Part shown: positions 7,884-10,813 of the stretch, in pieces
Layout: every line of letters begins with the position of its first letter
Position numbering within the stretch: the first letter of the stretch is position 1
Assembly: GCA_022848805.1 (NCBI GenBank)
Contig: JAJISI010000035.1
Coordinates: 1-10,813 of the forward strand
Source of the DNA: Thermoplasmatota archaeon
GTDB taxonomy: Archaea > Thermoplasmatota > Thermoplasmata > UBA10834
Length of the DNA stretch: 10,813 bases
Reading direction: 5' to 3'
Notes under the pieces: generated by a model
What the model was told of the DNA's origin: nothing
The model's input: the letters and a program-made list of their open reading frames with translations, nothing else
The model's database searches: none
Program-made: the position numbers and the translations under genes

Positions 7884-8530
7884 TGAACATGACGGATATG
7901 CATCTGCTTGTATGCTCAGATCTGCACGGGTCCGACAGGGCGTTGGACGTGCTGAAGAACGCCCAGGAGGACGACGCCTTCGATGCGGTGGTGGTGTGCG
8001 GGGATTTCACGACGAACGGCTCCCCGAAGTATGTGAAGAACTTCCTCGCGCAGGCTCGGGTACCTGTCCTTGGCGTGCCTGGCAACTGCGACACGGACGC
8101 GATCGTCGACCTGCTGGTCAAGGCAGGCGCGAGCGTTCATGGAAGGCGTGTCAACATCAAAGGTTTGGAATTCTTCGGGTTCGGCGGAGCCCCGCCCTCA
8201 CCGTACGGGATGCCCTTCGAGGTCGAGGAGGCGACGATGGCTGAGAAGATCAGAGCCGTCGGTGTACGCGGAGGGGTGATGGTGACGCACACACCCTCCT
8301 TGGGAATGAACGACCTCACGAAGGGAGGGCGCAACATGGGTTCAAAGGCGCTCCTCGACGTGGCGGAGGAGCTGCGCCCACGCCTAGCGTTGTCCGGACA
8401 CATACACGAAGCGAGGGGCGAGGCCGAATCCCACGGGACGGTCTTCGTCAACCCTGGACCGGCCAAGGAAGGATACTACTCCAAAATACTTGTCCAGCAG
8501 GGCGTAAGAGTGAGCATGTGCAGAATATAA
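7883..8530 (+). CDS. Calcineurin-like metallophosphoesterase (Icc-related, COG2129-like)
   Basis: A 215-residue cytoplasmic phosphoesterase with two-metal active-site motifs all present: D13-L-H15 (CSDLHG), G40-D41 (CGDFTTNG), G67-N68-C-D70, H136 (VTHTP) and G172-H173-I-H175. The segment GFGGAPPSPYGMPFEVEE resembles the substrate-side loop of archaeal Icc-related phosphoesterases (COG2129). The family hydrolyses phosphodi- or monoesters with Mn or Fe; the substrate here is unknown. The start ATG at 7883 overlaps the upstream protease stop in a TGATG arrangement, suggesting coupled translation. In-frame ATGs at 7889 and 7898 could also serve, the last giving MHLLVCSDLHG, a typical family beginning. 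The frame stays open far upstream through the protease gene, but that part looks nothing like a protein of this family. Confidence 0.92.
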   Translation: MNMTDMHLLVCSDLHGSDRALDVLKNAQEDDAFDAVVVCGDFTTNGSPKYVKNFLAQARVPVLGVPGNCDTDAIVDLLVKAGASVHGRRVNIKGLEFFGFGGAPPSPYGMPFEVEEATMAEKIRAVGVRGGVMVTHTPSLGMNDLTKGGRNMGSKALLDVAEELRPRLALSGHIHEARGEAESHGTVFVNPGPAKEGYYSKILVQQGVRVSMCRI

Positions 8531-8549
8531 GCGGTGGTCGGCGCTGGGC

Positions 8550-8566
8550 GAAAACGTTTTAATACC
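8550..8566 (+). promoter_or_regulatory. BRE/TATA promoter of the S8e gene
   Basis: The sequence CGAAAACGTTTTAATAC in a GC-rich gap combines a purine-rich BRE-like element and a TATA-like core. A start site would fall near 8585-8588, leaving a short leader that contains GAGG (8588-8591) as a weak Shine-Dalgarno 6 nt before the ATG at 8598. This is the clearest promoter in the window and indicates that S8e is transcribed independently of the phosphoesterase gene, which ends 20 bp upstream. Confidence 0.55.
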
Positions 8567-8597
8567 CCTCCCACTTTCCCATCCACCGAGGCAACAG

Positions 8598-8987
8598 ATG
8601 GCTATTTGGCAAGGCAGACCCAAGAGAAAGGCTTCAGGCGGGAGGATAAGACTATCTCGGAAGAAGCGCAAGTTCGAGATAGGCCGCGAGAAGCAGTTCA
8701 CGCACCTGGGCATCCCAAAGGTCAAGCAGTACAGGACAAAGGGTTCGAACCAAAAGGGCCGCGTCCTGCTGGCCGATGCCGCCAACGTCGTCGACCCAAA
8801 GACCAAGGTGGTCAAGAGGGTCAAGATTCTAACCGTGAAGACCAACCCGTCGAACCCCAACTACGTCCAGCGCAACATCATGACCAAGGGCGCGACCGTC
8901 ATGACCGACCTGGGCGAGGCCGTGATAACCTCTCGGTGCGGGCAGGACGGAGTGGTGAACGCCATGCTCATCCAGAAGGAGCAGTAG
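8598..8987 (+). CDS. rps8e: 30S ribosomal protein S8e
   Basis: A 129-residue small-subunit ribosomal protein found in Archaea and eukaryotes (eS8) and absent from Bacteria, with no relation to bacterial S8. The N-terminal half is very basic and typical of the family: WQGRPKRKASGGRIRLSRKK (about 4-23), then KFEIGREKQFTHLG. The rest contains the archaeal core (VVDPKTKVVKRVKIL, about 64-78; NPSNPNYVQRNIMTKGA, about 83-99) and ends with AVITSRCGQDGVVNAMLI. Length equals the usual archaeal 125-130. It has its own promoter and a short leader with a weak Shine-Dalgarno. It is convergent with the tldE gene, 72 bp apart. The identification is secure. Confidence 0.97.
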   Translation: MAIWQGRPKRKASGGRIRLSRKKRKFEIGREKQFTHLGIPKVKQYRTKGSNQKGRVLLADAANVVDPKTKVVKRVKILTVKTNPSNPNYVQRNIMTKGATVMTDLGEAVITSRCGQDGVVNAMLIQKEQ

Positions 8988-9059
8988 AGGCGTCGTAGCT
9001 GGCCATAAGGAACGATCATCCCAAGAGCGTAGGCCTTATTGGGACGAGCGTATCGCCGA
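8988..9059. other. Convergent intergenic gap, possible hairpin
   Basis: The 72 bp between the ends of the S8e and tldE genes contain an imperfect inverted repeat: CCATAAGG at 9003-9010 and CCTTATTGG at 9034-9042, pairing with one bulged base around a 23-base loop. There is no run of T on either strand, so neither gene has a textbook archaeal terminator here. Its role, if any, is uncertain. Confidence 0.25.
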
Positions 9060-10403
9060 TCACGACGAACGCGTTATTTTGATCTTCTTGGCCCTCGCAG
9101 CCGGGAGGTGTCCGGGACCAGCTTCGTCCCACCAGAATATCTCCTCGGCCTTCCTGGAGACCGCGTCCACGCTCTTCCAGAACCTCAGCATGTTGTCGCT
9201 CACGCGGATGTTCTTCACCGAACCTGCGATCTCGCCGTTTCGAATCAGCAGGATGGCGTCCCGAGGTATGGTCGAGAAGTCCCCGGTCGAGGAGTTCTGA
9301 AAACGCGTGTACCACGTGTTGTTCAGGTACAGGCCGTTCTTCGTGTCCTCGACGATCTCGTCCAGCTTCCACTCGCCAGGCTTGATGACCGGATGGAAGA
9401 TGACGGGCTCGTTCGGCGTGGTGAACTGGCCGGCGATCATCGGGCCGGCGTTGGCGGTCGACCTTGTCTTGAAACGCTTAGCAGTGGACGTGTTGTGCAG
9501 ATACGTCTTCAACATGCCGTCCTTGATCACGGTGTTCTTCCTGGTAGGCATGCCCTCGTGGTCGAATGTTCTGCGGGTCATCGAGTTCATGGACGGGTCG
9601 TCAATGATCGTCACATCCTCCGAGGCGACTCTCTTGCCGATCTTCTTCGCGTACATGGACATGCCCATCTCGACGGCGAGGGCGCTCACCATGCTCGCGG
9701 AATGAACCGTCATGCTGCCCATTATCAGCGGCTCCATCACGAGGTCCATTTTGCCCTCTTCGCCCTGCACGGGGTTCTTCGCCTTGACCGCCAGGTCCGC
9801 CGCTCTCGCGCCCACATCCGTCGCGTTCATCTTCGATACCGTCGGAGTGACGCACACGGCCTGCCCGGAGGCTTCCGGCTGGGAAAACGCCCGCACGGAT
9901 AGGTCCATGGAGGCGTTCCCGTCCTCCGCAAGGGCGCCCTTGGACGACGCTATCCCCCAGCGCGCCCTCCTTACGAACAGCGTTCCACCGACATCCACGG
10001 CGCCGTTCGCCAGCGCCGACCCGATAGCGTCGTGCACGAACCTGGCCGGATTCCTGAGCGAGAGCATCTTGGGGTCCGTCCTCGTGCGTCTGTACTTGAA
10101 CCGGCCGGACGCGATGCCTTTGTAACCTTCGTTGACGGGCGTGAGCTTCGCCATGCGCACAAGCTCGCGGACGGTGCCGGGCGCGCCCTTGATATCCCTC
10201 ACATCCGAGGACATCGTCCGACCGTCCACGGCGACGAACACGTGCGCGTGGACCTCTCGCCAGAAGTTCGATGTATCTATCATCGAGTTGGAGTATCTTA
10301 TCTGGTCGGTCGAGCTGTCGATCACCTCGACGATCGCGTCCTTTGCACCTGCGTCTCGGGCGACCTCGACGAGCTTCTCGGCAGTCTCCTTCAGCCTGCT
10401 CAT
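9060..10403 (-). CDS. tldE: TldE/PmbA, non-metal subunit of the TldD-TldE protease
   Basis: A 447-residue partner of TldD. In bacteria the TldD/TldE heterodimer cleaves unfolded or modified peptides (microcin B17 precursor, CcdA); TldD carries the zinc site and TldE shapes the chamber. Family marks: an N-terminal helix and strand (LVEVARDAGAKDAIVEVID, about 12-30), FDHEGMPTRKNTVIKDGMLK followed by YLHNTSTAKRFKTRSTANA (about 285-325), TGDFSTIPRDAILLIRNGEI (near 390-410) and a closing part with RFWKSVDAVSRKAEEI. Length equals E. coli PmbA (450). No HExxxH zinc motif is seen, as expected for this subunit. The start ATG at 10401-10403 is supported by a strong Shine-Dalgarno (GGAGGTG) 8 nt upstream and a 4-nt ATGA overlap with tldD. 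A frame-open extension to 10484 lies within tldD and is not used. The last 25 residues are basic and seem lineage-specific. Confidence 0.94.
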   Translation of the reverse strand: MSRLKETAEKLVEVARDAGAKDAIVEVIDSSTDQIRYSNSMIDTSNFWREVHAHVFVAVDGRTMSSDVRDIKGAPGTVRELVRMAKLTPVNEGYKGIASGRFKYRRTRTDPKMLSLRNPARFVHDAIGSALANGAVDVGGTLFVRRARWGIASSKGALAEDGNASMDLSVRAFSQPEASGQAVCVTPTVSKMNATDVGARAADLAVKAKNPVQGEEGKMDLVMEPLIMGSMTVHSASMVSALAVEMGMSMYAKKIGKRVASEDVTIIDDPSMNSMTRRTFDHEGMPTRKNTVIKDGMLKTYLHNTSTAKRFKTRSTANAGPMIAGQFTTPNEPVIFHPVIKPGEWKLDEIVEDTKNGLYLNNTWYTRFQNSSTGDFSTIPRDAILLIRNGEIAGSVKNIRVSDNMLRFWKSVDAVSRKAEEIFWWDEAGPGHLPAARAKKIKITRSS

Positions 10404-10813
10404 TTCAAATGCACCTCCCTCAGGCGGAGCATCGGCCCGCCGGTCAGAACCTCCATGCCCTGCATGGGGTCGCCCTTGCCGCACTCAGCAGCGACGAACT
10501 CGACCTTACTCGATACGCCATCGAGCGACTTCCAGAACCGCGGGGTCGTGATCTCGAGCACGCATCCTCTCGCAGGACCGGCTATCCTGCCGCCCTTAAC
10601 GAAATAGGCCTCCCTGGAGACGTACTTCTGGTTGTATCTCTTGTCGTCGATGTTCCACTCTGTGAACGACTTCATGTACACGCCGTCTCGGACGGACTCG
10701 ACCAGCTCGTCCTCGCCGTGATCACCGGGCGCCACGAACGTGTTGGCCATCCGGGCTATCGGCTCCTTCATGTAAATCTCGGACCTGGATGAGCCGTTGC
10801 TCTTCAGGCCTAG
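10400..10813 (-). CDS. tldD: TldD metalloprotease subunit, 5'-partial (C-terminal 137 residues)
   Basis: The C-terminal end of TldD, the zinc-bearing subunit of the TldD/TldE protease; the gene start and the HExxxH region lie beyond the right edge. The frame is open to base 10813. Family features in view: RMANTFVAPGDH (the 'RM-N-PGD' motif), ELVESVRDGVYMKSF, the segment YVSREAYFVKGGRIAGPARG and a closing CGKGDPMQGMEVLTGGP. The short segment RFWKSLDGVSSK has a close counterpart in the downstream TldE. The stop TGA overlaps the tldE ATG by 4 nt, so the two subunits are translated from one message, which fits a 1:1 complex. The ATG at 10771 is internal. Confidence 0.92.
   Translation of the reverse strand, partial: LGLKSNGSSRSEIYMKEPIARMANTFVAPGDHGEDELVESVRDGVYMKSFTEWNIDDKRYNQKYVSREAYFVKGGRIAGPARGCVLEITTPRFWKSLDGVSSKVEFVAAECGKGDPMQGMEVLTGGPMLRLREVHLK
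10412..10418 (-). promoter_or_regulatory. Shine-Dalgarno site of tldE
   Basis: GGAGGTG on the minus strand lies 8 nt before the tldE ATG at 10403, inside the last codons of tldD. It is the strongest ribosome-binding site in the window. It fixes the tldE start and shows that this organism uses Shine-Dalgarno initiation for internal operon genes, whereas several first genes appear leaderless. Confidence 0.75.

Noticed and set aside
6869..8530. A 553-codon open frame on the + strand that covers the protease gene and runs into the phosphoesterase
   Set aside because: Its first 330 or so codons overlap the presenilin-like gene in another frame and give an Arg/His/Gly-rich, low-complexity product. 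Only the part from 7883 has family motifs, so this is a high-GC shadow and not a fusion protein.
9039..9902. A 287-codon plus-strand frame antisense to tldE
   Set aside because: It mirrors a strongly conserved gene and its product is rich in Arg, His, Val and Leu with no domain signs.
10404..10484. Longer tldE starting at 10484
   Set aside because: It lies inside the tldD coding region, while the ATG at 10403 has a strong Shine-Dalgarno and matches family length.
1..10813. CRISPR array, insertion sequence, prophage or defence cluster
   Set aside because: No regularly spaced direct repeats, transposase, integrase or phage-type genes were seen, and gene content and base composition look chromosomal throughout.

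Overview
The window is a gene-dense stretch of an archaeal chromosome with fairly high GC. The evidence for Archaea is the translation factor aIF2-beta, the archaeal/eukaryal ribosomal protein S8e, a presenilin-type GxGD intramembrane protease of the archaeal PSH kind, a histidine kinase with an archaeal-style 'HDINN' H-box, and purine-rich BRE plus TATA-like promoters in place of bacterial -35/-10 boxes. A euryarchaeal lineage is likely. A methanogen or Thermoplasmatota relative is my low-confidence guess; the sequence does not settle it.

Layout from left to right. (1) The 3' part of pyrG (CTP synthase, + strand) enters from the left edge. (2) A 1209-residue soluble multi-sensor histidine kinase (- strand) ends 17 bp from it, convergently. 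(3) A divergent intergenic region of about 175 bp separates the kinase from aIF2-beta (+), which carries a C-terminal TRAM domain. (4) A PhzF/DapF-fold protein (-) lies convergent to aIF2-beta with a 12 bp gap and lacks the family's usual catalytic glutamate. (5) Divergent from it is a two-gene unit (+): a presenilin/signal-peptide-peptidase-like intramembrane aspartyl protease whose stop codon overlaps the start of a calcineurin-like metallophosphoesterase. (6) The gene for ribosomal protein S8e (+) follows with its own clear TATA-type promoter. (7) A tldD-tldE operon (-) runs in from the right edge; tldD is partial, tldE is complete and overlaps it by 4 nt.

Most of the content is informational or housekeeping: nucleotide synthesis, translation initiation, the ribosome and proteolysis. 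The parts that depart from that are the large orphan sensor kinase with a cysteine cluster in its first PAS domain, the PhzF-like protein with an altered active site, and the translationally linked intramembrane protease and phosphoesterase. I see no CRISPR array, tRNA, rRNA, insertion sequence, phage gene or defence island. No gene-free stretch exceeds about 180 bp. Nothing here makes a convincing case for a wholly new system. The best candidates for follow-up are the protease/phosphoesterase pair and the PhzF variant.
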